Source of the DNA: CAG-791 sp963591995 | Lineage (GTDB): Bacteria; Bacillota; Clostridia; Lachnospirales; Lachnospiraceae | Direction of reading: 5' to 3' | Assembly (NCBI GenBank): GCA_963591995.1 | Contig: CAVAUJ010000016.1 | Span: forward strand, 1-47,693 | Length of the DNA stretch: 47,693 bases | Shown here: in pieces, positions 1 through 9,000 of the stretch | Layout: each line of letters opens with the position of its first letter | Position numbering within the stretch: the first letter of the stretch is position 1 | Made by a program: the position numbers and the translations under genes | The notes under the pieces: generated by a model | Seen by the model: the letters and a program-made list of their open reading frames with translations, nothing else | What the model was told of the DNA's origin: nothing | The model's database searches: none

Positions 1-56
1 TGTTTACTGTACAGACGCCAGCCAGCGACGGGTCCTGGCGGAGTTGTCCGATCAGC
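1..56. repeat. Interspersed repeat, copy 1 (partial)
   Basis: This stretch matches one arm of the palindromic element at 15584-15769 and the copy at 30524-30573. It contains a TACTGTACAG block (5-14), then the conserved core from 25 to 55 that begins GCGACGGGTCCTGG and ends GTTGTCCGATCAG. The stop codon of the minus-strand MBL gene (52-54) lies inside the TCAG end of the core. The copy may extend beyond the left edge of the window, so completeness cannot be judged. Confidence 0.75.
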
Positions 57-1254
57 GCTGACAGTTTCCGCAGGGAGAATAGCCGTCGGCGATCAGCTCC
101 TCCCGGGTTGCGCGCACCGGGAGTTTGTTGCTTTCCTTCATTTTCTTTACGCTGGAGCAACCGGGATTGTGGAACTTCCCCGTATTCCTGTTCACGACAT
201 AGTCCTGCGCCTTTGATGCGGCGGTGCCTTCCGCTCCTGCAGAGGTCCCGGCGGATGCCGATGCACTCTCCCCGGTCTTCTTTCCCGCCGTGCCCGCTGT
301 CGCAAGCTCGCCCCCCGAGATATACCGATCCGTTTCCGTGCTCTTTGCCGTCGTAAAGGAGACGCTCTTTCCATCACTGGTACAGACGATATCCCCCTGC
401 AGATCGGTGCGGTAGACAACGGTTCCGTGGAATTTCAGGAGCTCCATGGTCTCCTCGTGCGGATGCCCGTAGCTGTTGCCCTTCTTGCAGGAGATGACGG
501 CATAGTCCGGGTCCACGGCGTTCAGAAAGGCTGTGGATGCCGCATTGCTGCTGCCGTGGTGCGGCATCTTCACAACATCGGCCTGCAGCTCATCGTATTC
601 ATTGTGCATAATGAGCTGCTGCTCCAGCTGCTCGGCATCTCCCGTGAACAGAAAGGATGTATCCCCGTATTCCAGTCGGAAGACGATGGAATTGTTGTTG
701 GTATCGTCCGGCAGCTCGTCCGTGGGGCCCAGAATCCGGATGACCGCGCTGCCAAGGGAGAGCTCCTCTCCCTCTGCGGGAACCCGGACGGTCGTCTTCT
801 GCTCCCTGCATTTTTGCGTCAGCTTCCGGAAAATCGCCTTGTCGCTGGTCAGCGTCGGCGTGAGCAGGGTTTCACAGGACGCGCAGCGAAGCGCCCCCGG
901 GAGTCCTCCGATGTGATCCGCATCCGGATGTGTGGCAACAATGTATCGCAGCTGCGTGATGCCCTGCTTCTTCAGAACCGAGTACAGCTTCGAGGACTCT
1001 GACGCACCCCCGCCGTCCACCAGCATCGATTCCCCGTCGCAGGTGATCAGGGCACTGTCCCCCTGCCCGACGTCCAGAAAGCGAACGGTCAGTCCGCCTT
1101 CCGTCGTCTTCGCGCCTCCTGCCGCCCTTGCCGGCACCGCACAGATCGTCAGAACCAGCAGCGCCGGCAGAGCCAAAAGAAAGGCCGCACGGCATTTCCG
1201 CACAAGGCCGGCGATTCTCCGACCTTCCAATGATTTCTCTGATTTTTCTCTCAT
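52..1254 (-). CDS. Secreted ComEC-like metallo-beta-lactamase-fold protein
   Basis: The 400-residue product starts with a basic segment and a hydrophobic signal sequence (about residues 22-45, ending PARA), so it is probably exported. The following domain is the MBL fold found in the C-terminal part of competence protein ComEC: FLDVGQGDSALI near residue 59, the metal-binding HPDADHIGG near residue 108, a GDA and a PHHGSS motif. Such stand-alone proteins are presumed phosphodiesterases or nucleases, but the substrate is unknown. A Ser/Ala/Gly/Thr-rich linker leads to a C-terminal Cys module (HNPGCSSVKKM ... CGNCQR), probably a small zinc site. No clear ribosome site precedes the ATG at 1254; a GTG at 1203 is an alternative start that would still keep the signal segment. 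The gene lies downstream of the eno terminator and ends inside a repeat element. Confidence 0.85.
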   Translation of the reverse strand: MREKSEKSLEGRRIAGLVRKCRAAFLLALPALLVLTICAVPARAAGGAKTTEGGLTVRFLDVGQGDSALITCDGESMLVDGGGASESSKLYSVLKKQGITQLRYIVATHPDADHIGGLPGALRCASCETLLTPTLTSDKAIFRKLTQKCREQKTTVRVPAEGEELSLGSAVIRILGPTDELPDDTNNNSIVFRLEYGDTSFLFTGDAEQLEQQLIMHNEYDELQADVVKMPHHGSSNAASTAFLNAVDPDYAVISCKKGNSYGHPHEETMELLKFHGTVVYRTDLQGDIVCTSDGKSVSFTTAKSTETDRYISGGELATAGTAGKKTGESASASAGTSAGAEGTAASKAQDYVVNRNTGKFHNPGCSSVKKMKESNKLPVRATREELIADGYSPCGNCQR

Positions 1255-1270
1255 GACAACATGATATCAC

Positions 1271-1312
1271 AAAAGGACTCCCCGGCGCGATCATCCGCGC
1301 CCGGGAGTCCTT
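1271..1312 (-). terminator. Rho-independent terminator after eno
   Basis: A long GC-rich stem GGACTCC...CGCG pairs across a short ATCATC loop with CGCGCCCGGGAGTCC (1275-1310). On the minus strand it is followed by TTTTGT. It lies just downstream of the enolase stop and separates eno from the MBL gene. Confidence 0.85.
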
Positions 1313-1364
1313 CCTGCAGCAATTCTTTCACTATCCTAATGCAGCGATTTTCAAATAACCGGCA

Positions 1365-2660
1365 TCACCGGTTGAATGCGTTCTTTCCTGGATACACGGC
1401 TGCTTCCCCCAGCTCCTCCTCGATCCGCAGCAGCTGGTTGTACTTGGCAACGCGCTCGCTTCTCGAAGGTGCGCCGGTCTTAATCTGTCTGGTGTTCAGC
1501 GCGACCGCAAGATCCGCGATGGTCGTATCCTCCGTCTCGCCGGAGCGGTGGGAGGTGATCGCTGTATATCCTGCCTTATGTGCCATCTTGATGGCTTCCA
1601 GCGTCTCCGATACCGAACCGATCTGGTTGAGCTTGATCAGAATGGAGTTGCCGGAGCCGTTCGCAATTCCCTTGGAGAGGCGCTGCGTGTTGGTGACGAA
1701 CAGATCGTCGCCGACCAGCTGCACCTTATCCCCCAGCTCCGCCGTCATCTTCTTCCAGCCTTCCCAGTCCTCCTCATCCAGACCGTCCTCGATGGACCAG
1801 ATGGGATATTTCTCAACCAGGGACCTCCAGTGGGCGATCAGCTCATCCGAGGTGAAATCCTTTCCGGACTTCGGCTGATGGTAGAAGCCGATGCCCTTGT
1901 CGCTCTTCCATTCGCTCGATGCGGCATCCATTGCCAGAACGAAATCCTTGCCCGGCTCATAGCCCGCATCCTTCACCGCCTGCAGGATGTGCTCAATGGT
2001 ATCCTCATCATCCTTCAGATCGGGTGCGAAGCCGCCCTCGTCGCCGACCGCCGTGGTGTTGCCCTCCGCCTTCAGATTCTTCTGCAGGGCATGGAACACC
2101 TCGGTGCACCAGCGAAGCGCCTCGCGGAAGGTGGACGCCCCCACCGGCATGATCATGAACTCCTGCGTGTCCACGGAATTGGTCGCGTGTGCGCCGCCGT
2201 TCAAAATGTTCATCATCGGAACCGGCAGCACATTTGCATTGGCACCGCCAAGGAACCGGTAGAGCGGAATGCCGAGGGATTCTGCCGCCGCCTTGCAGCT
2301 GGCAATGGAAACGGCAAGGATGGCATTGGCGCCGAGCCGGGATTTGTTGGGCGTTCCGTCCGCCCCCCGCATGGCGGCGTCCACCGCATATACATCCTGC
2401 GGATCCAGACCCTTCAGCACGTCGTTGATCACGGTGTTCACATTGCCGACCGCCGTCTCAACGCCCTTTCCGCCGAACCTGCTCCTGTCGCCGTCCCGAA
2501 GCTCAATCGCCTCGAATTCACCGGTGGATGCGCCGCTGGGTGCCGTGCCTCTCCCGACGGTCCCGTCGTTCAGATAAACCTCTGCCTCAACGGTAGGATT
2601 TCCGCGGGAATCTACAATTTCGCGGCCGACGACCTTCTCAATCTGCAAATGCTTCCTCAT
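1365..2660 (-). CDS. eno: Enolase (phosphopyruvate hydratase)
   Basis: Enolase interconverts 2-phosphoglycerate and phosphoenolpyruvate in glycolysis and is cytoplasmic. The product has 431 residues, the normal length. Recognisable signatures are EIVDSRGNPTVE near the N-terminus, GASTGEFEAIELRD, GGAHA, the acid region GDEGGFAPD, the magnesium-binding SIEDGLDEEDWEGW and LVGDDLFVTN, the catalytic-lysine region ILIKLNQIG, and the TSHRSGETEDTTIADLAV signature near the C-terminus. The start MRKHLQ at 2660 is chosen because AAAGGAGA lies about 8 bases upstream; an in-frame upstream extension to 2714 has no support. It lies downstream of the two hypB genes but probably has its own promoter. Confidence 0.98.
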   Translation of the reverse strand: MRKHLQIEKVVGREIVDSRGNPTVEAEVYLNDGTVGRGTAPSGASTGEFEAIELRDGDRSRFGGKGVETAVGNVNTVINDVLKGLDPQDVYAVDAAMRGADGTPNKSRLGANAILAVSIASCKAAAESLGIPLYRFLGGANANVLPVPMMNILNGGAHATNSVDTQEFMIMPVGASTFREALRWCTEVFHALQKNLKAEGNTTAVGDEGGFAPDLKDDEDTIEHILQAVKDAGYEPGKDFVLAMDAASSEWKSDKGIGFYHQPKSGKDFTSDELIAHWRSLVEKYPIWSIEDGLDEEDWEGWKKMTAELGDKVQLVGDDLFVTNTQRLSKGIANGSGNSILIKLNQIGSVSETLEAIKMAHKAGYTAITSHRSGETEDTTIADLAVALNTRQIKTGAPSRSERVAKYNQLLRIEEELGEAAVYPGKNAFNR

Positions 2661-2702
2661 AGTGGTTCTCTCCTTTGTGTTTGTTGTACCTAACCACAAA
2701 GG

Positions 2703-2731
2703 ACTATACCACACTTTGCCAAAGAGTTAAA
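2703..2731 (-). promoter_or_regulatory. Possible eno promoter
   Basis: On the minus strand TATAGT (2703-2708) lies 17 bases downstream of a weak -35 TTTAAC (2726-2731) that overlaps the stop of the upstream hypB paralog. The -10 is good and the -35 poor, so this is tentative. Confidence 0.4.
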
Positions 2732-3419
2732 CACCGCTAACATCTTTCCCTTCCGCCTGCATGCGGTCCGTCAGCCATTGCACCCACGCATCAAAGCCTT
2801 CTCCGGTTTTCGCACTGACAAAGAATATCTTTGCCTCCGGATTCAGCGCATGAATGCGGCGTTTTACCGCCTCGTCGTCAAAGGGAAAATACTCCCTGGT
2901 ATCGATTTTGTTGACAAGGACGGCTTCGACCACGCGGAACATCAGCGGATATTTCAGCGGCTTATCGTCTCCCTCCGGGATCGAGAGTATTTCAACGGAG
3001 GCCGCAGCTCCCACATCCTCCTCCGCAGGGCAGACCAGATTGCCGATGTTCTCGAGAAAGAGCAGCTCCGGGAGCTCTTCCCCCTCTCCCATTTCCTCCT
3101 GCATGCCGTCCAGCGCCTGCCTCGTCATCTGCGCCGTCATGGCGCACTCGCCGCCGGTGTGCACCTCGATGGAGCGAACGCCGGCCTCCTGCATACGAAC
3201 GGCATCCACCTCCGCCTCAATGTCCGCCTCCATAACGCCGATGGTATACCGATCCTTCAGCATGGCAATCGTCCGCAGCAGGACACTGGTCTTTCCGGCC
3301 CCCGGAGAGGCCATCACATTAAGAAGAAAGGTTCCCTTCCTCCTCAGCTCCTCCCGAATCTCCGCCGCCAGCCTTTCATTTTCCGCATAAATGCTCTTAT
3401 TTACCTCAATGACACGCAT
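2727..3419 (-). CDS. HypB-family GTPase paralog with altered metal site
   Basis: This 230-residue P-loop protein belongs to the HypB family of G3E/SIMIBI GTPases, which deliver nickel to [NiFe] hydrogenase. Visible elements are Walker A SPGAGKTS (38-45), MEADIEAEVDA, the family signature LFLENIGNLVCPA, IPEGDDKPLKYPLMF, and the guanine-specificity motif NKID. The family's metal-binding Cys-His pair is changed: here it reads GGECAMTA (Cys92-Ala93), while the upstream paralog keeps Cys-His. No histidine-rich N-terminus is present. The ATG overlaps the end of the upstream hypB by 14 bases, so the two are probably translationally coupled. No hydrogenase genes or hypA are in the window, so the client enzyme is unknown; this copy may be a heterodimer partner or may serve a different metal. 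Confidence 0.85.
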   Translation of the reverse strand: MRVIEVNKSIYAENERLAAEIREELRRKGTFLLNVMASPGAGKTSVLLRTIAMLKDRYTIGVMEADIEAEVDAVRMQEAGVRSIEVHTGGECAMTAQMTRQALDGMQEEMGEGEELPELLFLENIGNLVCPAEEDVGAAASVEILSIPEGDDKPLKYPLMFRVVEAVLVNKIDTREYFPFDDEAVKRRIHALNPEAKIFFVSAKTGEGFDAWVQWLTDRMQAEGKDVSGV

Positions 3420-4098
3420 CGCCCTTTTCCCTCCTGCTCCTCACATATTCGGTGATATATTCTGCCAGAGGCGCAATGCCCTCTCCTGTCGCAGCGCTCA
3501 CGGCATAGATGGGAGCATGGTCATTCCGCTGCCGCACATATCTCTCGAACCTTTCCGTGTCGAAATCAAAGGCCGGCATCGCATCGATCTTGTTCAGCAC
3601 AATGATATCCGCCTTCTCGAACATGAGCGGATACTTCAGCGGCTTGTCATCGCCCTCCGGAACAGAGAGAATGACAAGATTCCGATCCGCGCCGGTATCG
3701 AATTCCGCAGGGCACACGAGATTCCCCACGTTTTCCAGAATCACAAGGTCCGGATCTCTCTCCGATATCTCCCGCAGCGCAGCCATTCCCTGCCGGGACA
3801 TCTGCGCATCCAGATGGCACATCCCGCCCGTATGCAGCTGCACGCACGGATATCCTGCCTTCTGTATGGTTTCGGCATCGACGTCCGAATCGATGTCTGC
3901 CTCCATGACGCCGCAGGAAAGCCGTCCTCCGATCGCCCGCAGAAGGGCCAGAATGGTGGTGGTCTTCCCGGCTCCCGGGGAGGACATGACGTTCAGATAG
4001 CTGCACCGGACATTGCGCGTTTCGCCGCGCAGCTTCTCCGCATCCCGATCGTTGTCCGCCAGTATGGTCTTTTTCAACTCGATGATCCGTGTATCCAT
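3406..4098 (-). CDS. hypB: Hydrogenase nickel incorporation GTPase HypB
   Basis: This 230-residue GTPase carries the full HypB motif set: Walker A SSPGAGKTT (39-47), MEADIDSDVDA, the metal-binding GGMCHLDAQM with Cys94-His95, VILENVGNLVCPAEFD, SVPEGDDKPLKYPLMF and NKID. HypB hydrolyses GTP while inserting Ni(II) into hydrogenase, usually with HypA. The start MDTRII (4098) follows GGGGGAA; the in-frame extension upstream lacks a ribosome site. It is the first gene of a two-gene overlap with the divergent paralog downstream. The tRNA-Glu terminator sits just upstream, so a promoter should lie between 4099 and 4149, but I see only weak candidates there. Confidence 0.92.
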   Translation of the reverse strand: MDTRIIELKKTILADNDRDAEKLRGETRNVRCSYLNVMSSPGAGKTTTILALLRAIGGRLSCGVMEADIDSDVDAETIQKAGYPCVQLHTGGMCHLDAQMSRQGMAALREISERDPDLVILENVGNLVCPAEFDTGADRNLVILSVPEGDDKPLKYPLMFEKADIIVLNKIDAMPAFDFDTERFERYVRQRNDHAPIYAVSAATGEGIAPLAEYITEYVRSRREKGDACH

Positions 4099-4149
4099 TT
4101 TTCCCCCGCTGTATGAAAAGTCTCTTAATGCGAATTTCAAGCGAATATC

Positions 4150-4180
4150 AAAAAAGAGCTGATCCTGCGATCAGCTCTTC
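4150..4180 (-). terminator. Terminator after tRNA-Glu
   Basis: An 11-bp perfect stem, AAGAGCTGATC and its complement around a 4-base loop, is followed on the minus strand by six T residues. It lies a few bases past the tRNA 3' end. Confidence 0.92.
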
Positions 4181-4185
4181 ATCCG

Positions 4186-4257
4186 TAGCTCGTACGGGAA
4201 TCGAACCCATGATTCTGCCGTGAGAGGGCAGCGTCTTAGCCTCTTGACCAACGAGCC
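4186..4257 (-). tRNA. tRNA-Glu (anticodon CTC)
   Basis: The cloverleaf can be drawn by hand: acceptor GGCTCGT pairs with ACGAGCT (G-U first pair), the D-arm contains TTGGTCAAGAGG, the anticodon stem is CTGCC/GGCAG with loop CTCTCAC giving anticodon CTC, and the T-arm is GGGTTCGAATCCC. CCA is not encoded. It reads GAG codons. It has its own promoter and terminator, so it is a single-tRNA transcript. Confidence 0.95.
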
Positions 4258-4329
4258 ATATCTTCCTGCCCGGCGGATCTTGCTTCCTTTGTTTCTTTGG
4301 AATGTTCCGTTCCGCTCGGGACAAGTAAG

Positions 4330-4358
4330 ATAATACTATAGGAATCCGGGCAGTGCAA
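4330..4358 (-). promoter_or_regulatory. Promoter of tRNA-Glu
   Basis: On the minus strand TTGCAC (4353-4358) and TATTAT (4330-4335) are separated by exactly 17 bases, a good sigma-A promoter about 70 bases upstream of the tRNA. Confidence 0.8.
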
Positions 4359-4457
4359 GTACTTTTGAATAGACGTAATATTTGTGTAGTTTTCTGACTA
4401 CAGTGACATTTCTGTCCATCCTCGCACGCCCCGTGCGCCTGCTCCCTCCGCCTCCCT

Positions 4458-7400
4458 TCAGGTCATCAAATCGAAAATTGAGAACTGATTGGACTGCGGC
4501 AGATCGCCCAGGAGCCCCAGCTCGTTCATCTTCTCCAATATCGTCTGGGAAACCTTCGCCCGTTCCCTGATGTCCTGCTGGGATACGAAGGGCCCGTTCT
4601 TGCAGGCCTCTTCCAGCGCATCGGCTGCATTGGCGCCCATGCCGTGAATGGACGTGTAGGACGGCATGATCTTTCCATCCACAATCTGAAACGCTCTGCC
4701 GTGTGCTACGCCCAGCCGGATGGGGGTGAAGGAAATGCCCCGGGCGTACATTTCCCGCACCACCAGCGCATCGTCCAGCTGCGCCTCCTCGGCCGCCGTG
4801 AGCTTGTCACGCGACCGGTACTCCTGCATGCATTCCAGCAGATGCTGCTGCCCCTGCGCCATCATTTCATAATCAAAGGCCTTGGCGCGAATGGTGTAGT
4901 AGGCACAGTAATAGGCCAGCGGCTCATGCACCTTGAACCACGCAATCCGCAGCGCCATCATGACATAGGCGGCAGCGTGGCCCTTCGGAAACATGTATTT
5001 GATCTTAAGGCAGGCGTCGTGATACCACTGCGGCACGCCGGCCTCCTGCATGGCTTCCTCCATTTCCGGCTTCAGCCCCTTGCCCTTTCGCACCGACTCC
5101 ATGGTTTTAAATGCCATGGACGGATCCTCTCCCATATTGATGAGATAGGTCATGATATCGTCACGGCAGCCGATGCAGGTGGACAGGGTGCAGGTCCCCG
5201 CCGCAATCAGATCCGAAGCATTGCCCAGCCATACATCCGTTCCGTGGGAAAGGCCGGAAATCTTGATCAGCTCCGAAAGCGTGGAGGGCTTGGTGTCCTG
5301 GAGCATGCCCATGACGAATTTCGTTCCGAATTCCGGAACCCCCAGGGTGCCCACCTTGATGCCGCCGTTCTGCTCCGGCGTGATCTTGAGGGATTCCAGC
5401 CCCGTAAAGAGCTGCATTACCCCCGGGTCATCCAGCGGCAGCTGAATGGGATCCACGTTCGTAATGTCCTGCAGCATCCGGATCATCGTGGGGTCATCGT
5501 GGCCGAGGATGTCCAGCTTCAGCAGGTTGTGGTCGATCGAGTGGTAGTCAAAATGCGTGGTGATGATGTTGGTGGTCATGTCGTTGGCGGGATGCTGCAC
5601 CGGCGTAAAGGTGTTGATCTCTTCCCCCAGGGGCAGGACGACGATGCCGCCCGGATGCTGTCCGGTGGAGCGGCGTACACCGGTGCACCCCCGGGCCAGC
5701 CGTTCCATTTCCGACCTTCTCTTGACGATCCCCCGGTGCTCGCAATAGCCCAGCGTATATCCGTAGGCGGTCTTGTCCGCCACCGTTGCAATGGTGCCGG
5801 CCTTGAAGGTCTGCTCATGACCGAAAATAACCTTTGTATAGGCATGGGCCTTCGATTGGTACTCGCCCGAGAAATTCAGATCGATGTCCGGCTCCTTATC
5901 TCCCTTAAAGCCGAGGAACGTCTCAAAGGGGATATCAAAGCCGGCGCGCACCAGCTCCTTTCCGCAGCGGGGACACATCTTCACCGGCATGTCTACGCCG
6001 CACCGCCCCGCATAGGCACGGACCTCTTCGGAATCAAAATCCGAATAATGGCAGCTCTCACAATAATAGTGCGGTGCCAGCGGGTTCACCTCCGTGATCC
6101 CTGCCATGGTGGCCACAAAGGAGGAGCCAACCGATCCCCGGGACCCTACGAGATAGCCGTCCTCGTTGGATTTCCACACCAGCTTCTGTGCAATGATGTA
6201 CATGACGGAGTAGCCGTTCTTGATGATGGACGTCAGCTCCCGCTCCAGCCGCTCTCCCACCACCTTCGGCAGCGGGTCACCGTACATCTTGTGTGCCTGG
6301 CGGTAGCAGATTTCCCGCAGCTGCTCATCCGAATTCTCGATCACCGGCGGGCATTTGTCCGGCCGGACCGGCGAGATTGCATCCACCCGATCGGCGATCC
6401 TCTGCGGATTGGTAATGACGACCTCCTCGCATTTGGTCGCGCCAAGATAGGAGAACTCCTCCATCATTTCGTCGGTGGTTTTCAGATAGAGCGGCGCCGG
6501 CTTCTCCTCCTGGTTCATGCCCATGCTGTCCTGGATGATGGAGCGGTAGATCTCATCCTCCGGATCCAGGAAATGCACATCCCCCGTGGCCACAACCGGT
6601 TTTCCGTGCTGCTCGCCGAGGCGGACAATCCGACGGTTGATCTCCAGAATGTCGTCCATGCTGCGGATGTTCTCATACCGCTCCGAAGCGATGAGGAATT
6701 CGTTGTTCTCTCTCGGCTGAATTTCCAGATAATCATAGAAATCCACGATTCCGGACAGTACCTCTTCACTCTTTTCATCCAGAATGGCCTGGTAGAGCTC
6801 TCCCATGACACATGCCGAGCCCACGATCAGCCCCTCCCGGTATTGCATCAGAAGTGTCTTCGGAATCTTCGGCTTCTGATGGTAATAGGTCAGGTGGGAT
6901 GCACTGATCAACCGGTAGAGGTTGGTCCGGCCGGTCACGTTCTTGGCCAGCAGAATGCAATGGTACGGGCGGAGCCTGCGGATCACATCCGGATCCTGAT
7001 CTGCCAGCGCGTTCATCCCGCCGAGGGTCTGAACTCCCCGTTCCATGAACATCTCCCTTAACCGGACGAAGATCTCCGCCGTCGTCGCCGCATCGTCCAC
7101 CGCCCGGTGGTGGTGCGGATTGACCACATTCAGCAGCTTTCCGACCGCATCGAGGTTGTAGGACTTATGTCCCGGCAGCATCACCCGGGCCATGCCGACG
7201 GTATCGATGGTCGTAAACGGGCAGGCCAGTCCCAGATCCTTTGCATTCTTCCGGATAAAGCTGATGTCAAAGCCGACATTATGTCCGACCAGAATGCATC
7301 CCCTGCAGAATTCCAGGAAGCGGGGCAGCACCTTGTCGATGGTCTCCGCCGGCAGCACCATTTCATCCGTGATGCTGGTGAGTCTGGTAATGTGGAAGGG

Positions 7401-8999
7401 AATCGGCACCTTCGGATTGACGAATTCCGAAAAGTCGCCGGTTTTCCTGCCGTTTTCGTACCGGACGGCTCCGATTTCGATGATCCGGTTGCGCTCTGCG
7501 GAAAAGCCGGTGGTCTCAATGTCGAAGATGACGTACCGCCCGGCTTTGATGTCATAGTCCTCCGGCGCGTTCCCGCTCTTCTCCTGTCTTCCTTCCTCCG
7601 CAGCAAAGGCAGGGTCTTCCTTTGTTTCTCCGAAGGTAACCATTTTCTTGAGATCGTCCACAAGGTAGCATTCCACGCCGTAGATCACCTTGAAGAACTC
7701 CTGGCGGTCGAGCGGTGCCAGTCCCTTGGCCTTTCTTTCCGCACAGTCATCTCCGTACAGCTTCTCCACCACATGATTGGCATCCGGGAAGGCCTGTACA
7801 TTTCCGTGATCCGTAATGGCAACGGCCGGCCACCCCCAGCTGTAGGCACGCTTCACCAGGTCGCTGCACTCCGAGACGCCGTCCATGTCGCTCATCTTCG
7901 TGTGCATATGAAGCTCCACCCGTTTCTTCTCATAATGATCCTTCCGCTTGGTCTCAAACGAAGGGATCTCCATGATCCCGGTGGGGGAGGCGACGGTGAC
8001 CTCGTGTTCGAAGCTGTCCTCCTTGGTATACCCTTTTACCTTGACAAATGCCCCGGGCTTCAGGCGCTTCATGGTCTGCTCCGCATACGCGGTGGGTGCG
8101 AAGATCTTCACGGCGATGGAATCGGTGAAATCCGTCAGCGTGAACTTGAGAATCGACTTCTCGTTCCGGATATCTCTTCGCTCGCTCATCATGATCTTGC
8201 CGCGGATCGTGACCTCGCCCATTTCGCCCAGAATGTCCGCTATGGCAATGGTCTCGTCCTCGAAATCTCTGCCGCAGATCACCTCCGGCCGATTCGACCG
8301 GATAAAGCTGCGCATGCTCTGCTCCGCTTTATCCCCGGACCTGCCGTCCCTTTTGCCGGAAGCGGTTTTCCCTGCGCTGCGATTTCCCGCAGCTCCCCCG
8401 GACGAGCCGGCATTTCTGTTTTCTCTTCTGTCCTCGCTTGAAATTTCCCGACTTCCCGCCGCCTCGTCCAGAACCGCCTTTGCCCTTTTCCGGACCGGCC
8501 GGTCGCACAGCAGCGTGATCTCGCAGTCCATGTCGCAGCGCTCCCGGAGAATATCCGTGAGCATCCTGCGGATGGTCTGCCCCTCCTCTCTGGCATAGCC
8601 GGAGTCTTCCAGATGAATCTGCATCCGATATTCTTCCGGATAATCAAAAGAAGCTTCCCGAAAGAAGCTTCCCAGAATCGGACTCGTCTGCCAGAATTCC
8701 TCCGCCAGAGAGTCCCTGTATTCATGCAGCAGCATCTCCGGATTGTACTGCCTCGACAGAGAATAATGCTCCACCAGAACCGCCCGGACCCCGGAGCTGC
8801 CGCACACTCTTCGCGTCAGCTGCGCCTCCATCTCCCGAATATGCCGGTTGTGAATCAGATGACTGCTCTCCAGGTAAATCCGGAGCTTTTGATGATCCTT
8901 GCTGTATGCAACACGCGTCACTTCTGTGTCCCGGAACAGATCCTGCAGCTCTCCCCGCAAAGGGACCGTGGGGAACACCTCCGAAAAAGTTTTCGCCAT
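4458..8999 (-). CDS. polC: DNA polymerase III alpha subunit, PolC type
   Basis: PolC is the replicative polymerase of Gram-positive bacteria with built-in 3'-5' proofreading. The 1513-residue product is slightly longer than usual, mostly through a low-complexity Arg/Gly/Ser insert around residues 175-230. The order is an N-terminal region, an OB domain (VTIRGKIMM), a PHP domain interrupted by the exonuclease (HMHTKMSDMDG near 363; DIETTGF near 491; HNVGFDISF), a zinc cluster (CESCHYS ... CPRCGKE, about 980-1015), and the polymerase core with PDIDLNFSGEYQ near 1036. The C-terminal NQFSIFDL resembles a sliding-clamp-binding peptide. It is the last gene of the pyrH operon, starting 1 base after the ispG stop. 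Confidence 0.98.
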   Translation of the reverse strand: MAKTFSEVFPTVPLRGELQDLFRDTEVTRVAYSKDHQKLRIYLESSHLIHNRHIREMEAQLTRRVCGSSGVRAVLVEHYSLSRQYNPEMLLHEYRDSLAEEFWQTSPILGSFFREASFDYPEEYRMQIHLEDSGYAREEGQTIRRMLTDILRERCDMDCEITLLCDRPVRKRAKAVLDEAAGSREISSEDRRENRNAGSSGGAAGNRSAGKTASGKRDGRSGDKAEQSMRSFIRSNRPEVICGRDFEDETIAIADILGEMGEVTIRGKIMMSERRDIRNEKSILKFTLTDFTDSIAVKIFAPTAYAEQTMKRLKPGAFVKVKGYTKEDSFEHEVTVASPTGIMEIPSFETKRKDHYEKKRVELHMHTKMSDMDGVSECSDLVKRAYSWGWPAVAITDHGNVQAFPDANHVVEKLYGDDCAERKAKGLAPLDRQEFFKVIYGVECYLVDDLKKMVTFGETKEDPAFAAEEGRQEKSGNAPEDYDIKAGRYVIFDIETTGFSAERNRIIEIGAVRYENGRKTGDFSEFVNPKVPIPFHITRLTSITDEMVLPAETIDKVLPRFLEFCRGCILVGHNVGFDISFIRKNAKDLGLACPFTTIDTVGMARVMLPGHKSYNLDAVGKLLNVVNPHHHRAVDDAATTAEIFVRLREMFMERGVQTLGGMNALADQDPDVIRRLRPYHCILLAKNVTGRTNLYRLISASHLTYYHQKPKIPKTLLMQYREGLIVGSACVMGELYQAILDEKSEEVLSGIVDFYDYLEIQPRENNEFLIASERYENIRSMDDILEINRRIVRLGEQHGKPVVATGDVHFLDPEDEIYRSIIQDSMGMNQEEKPAPLYLKTTDEMMEEFSYLGATKCEEVVITNPQRIADRVDAISPVRPDKCPPVIENSDEQLREICYRQAHKMYGDPLPKVVGERLERELTSIIKNGYSVMYIIAQKLVWKSNEDGYLVGSRGSVGSSFVATMAGITEVNPLAPHYYCESCHYSDFDSEEVRAYAGRCGVDMPVKMCPRCGKELVRAGFDIPFETFLGFKGDKEPDIDLNFSGEYQSKAHAYTKVIFGHEQTFKAGTIATVADKTAYGYTLGYCEHRGIVKRRSEMERLARGCTGVRRSTGQHPGGIVVLPLGEEINTFTPVQHPANDMTTNIITTHFDYHSIDHNLLKLDILGHDDPTMIRMLQDITNVDPIQLPLDDPGVMQLFTGLESLKITPEQNGGIKVGTLGVPEFGTKFVMGMLQDTKPSTLSELIKISGLSHGTDVWLGNASDLIAAGTCTLSTCIGCRDDIMTYLINMGEDPSMAFKTMESVRKGKGLKPEMEEAMQEAGVPQWYHDACLKIKYMFPKGHAAAYVMMALRIAWFKVHEPLAYYCAYYTIRAKAFDYEMMAQGQQHLLECMQEYRSRDKLTAAEEAQLDDALVVREMYARGISFTPIRLGVAHGRAFQIVDGKIMPSYTSIHGMGANAADALEEACKNGPFVSQQDIRERAKVSQTILEKMNELGLLGDLPQSNQFSIFDLMT

Positions 9000-9000
9000 A

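Noticed and set aside
4644..7061. 805-codon plus-strand frame opposite polC
   Set aside because: No recognisable motif and antisense-type composition; polC is clearly the gene.
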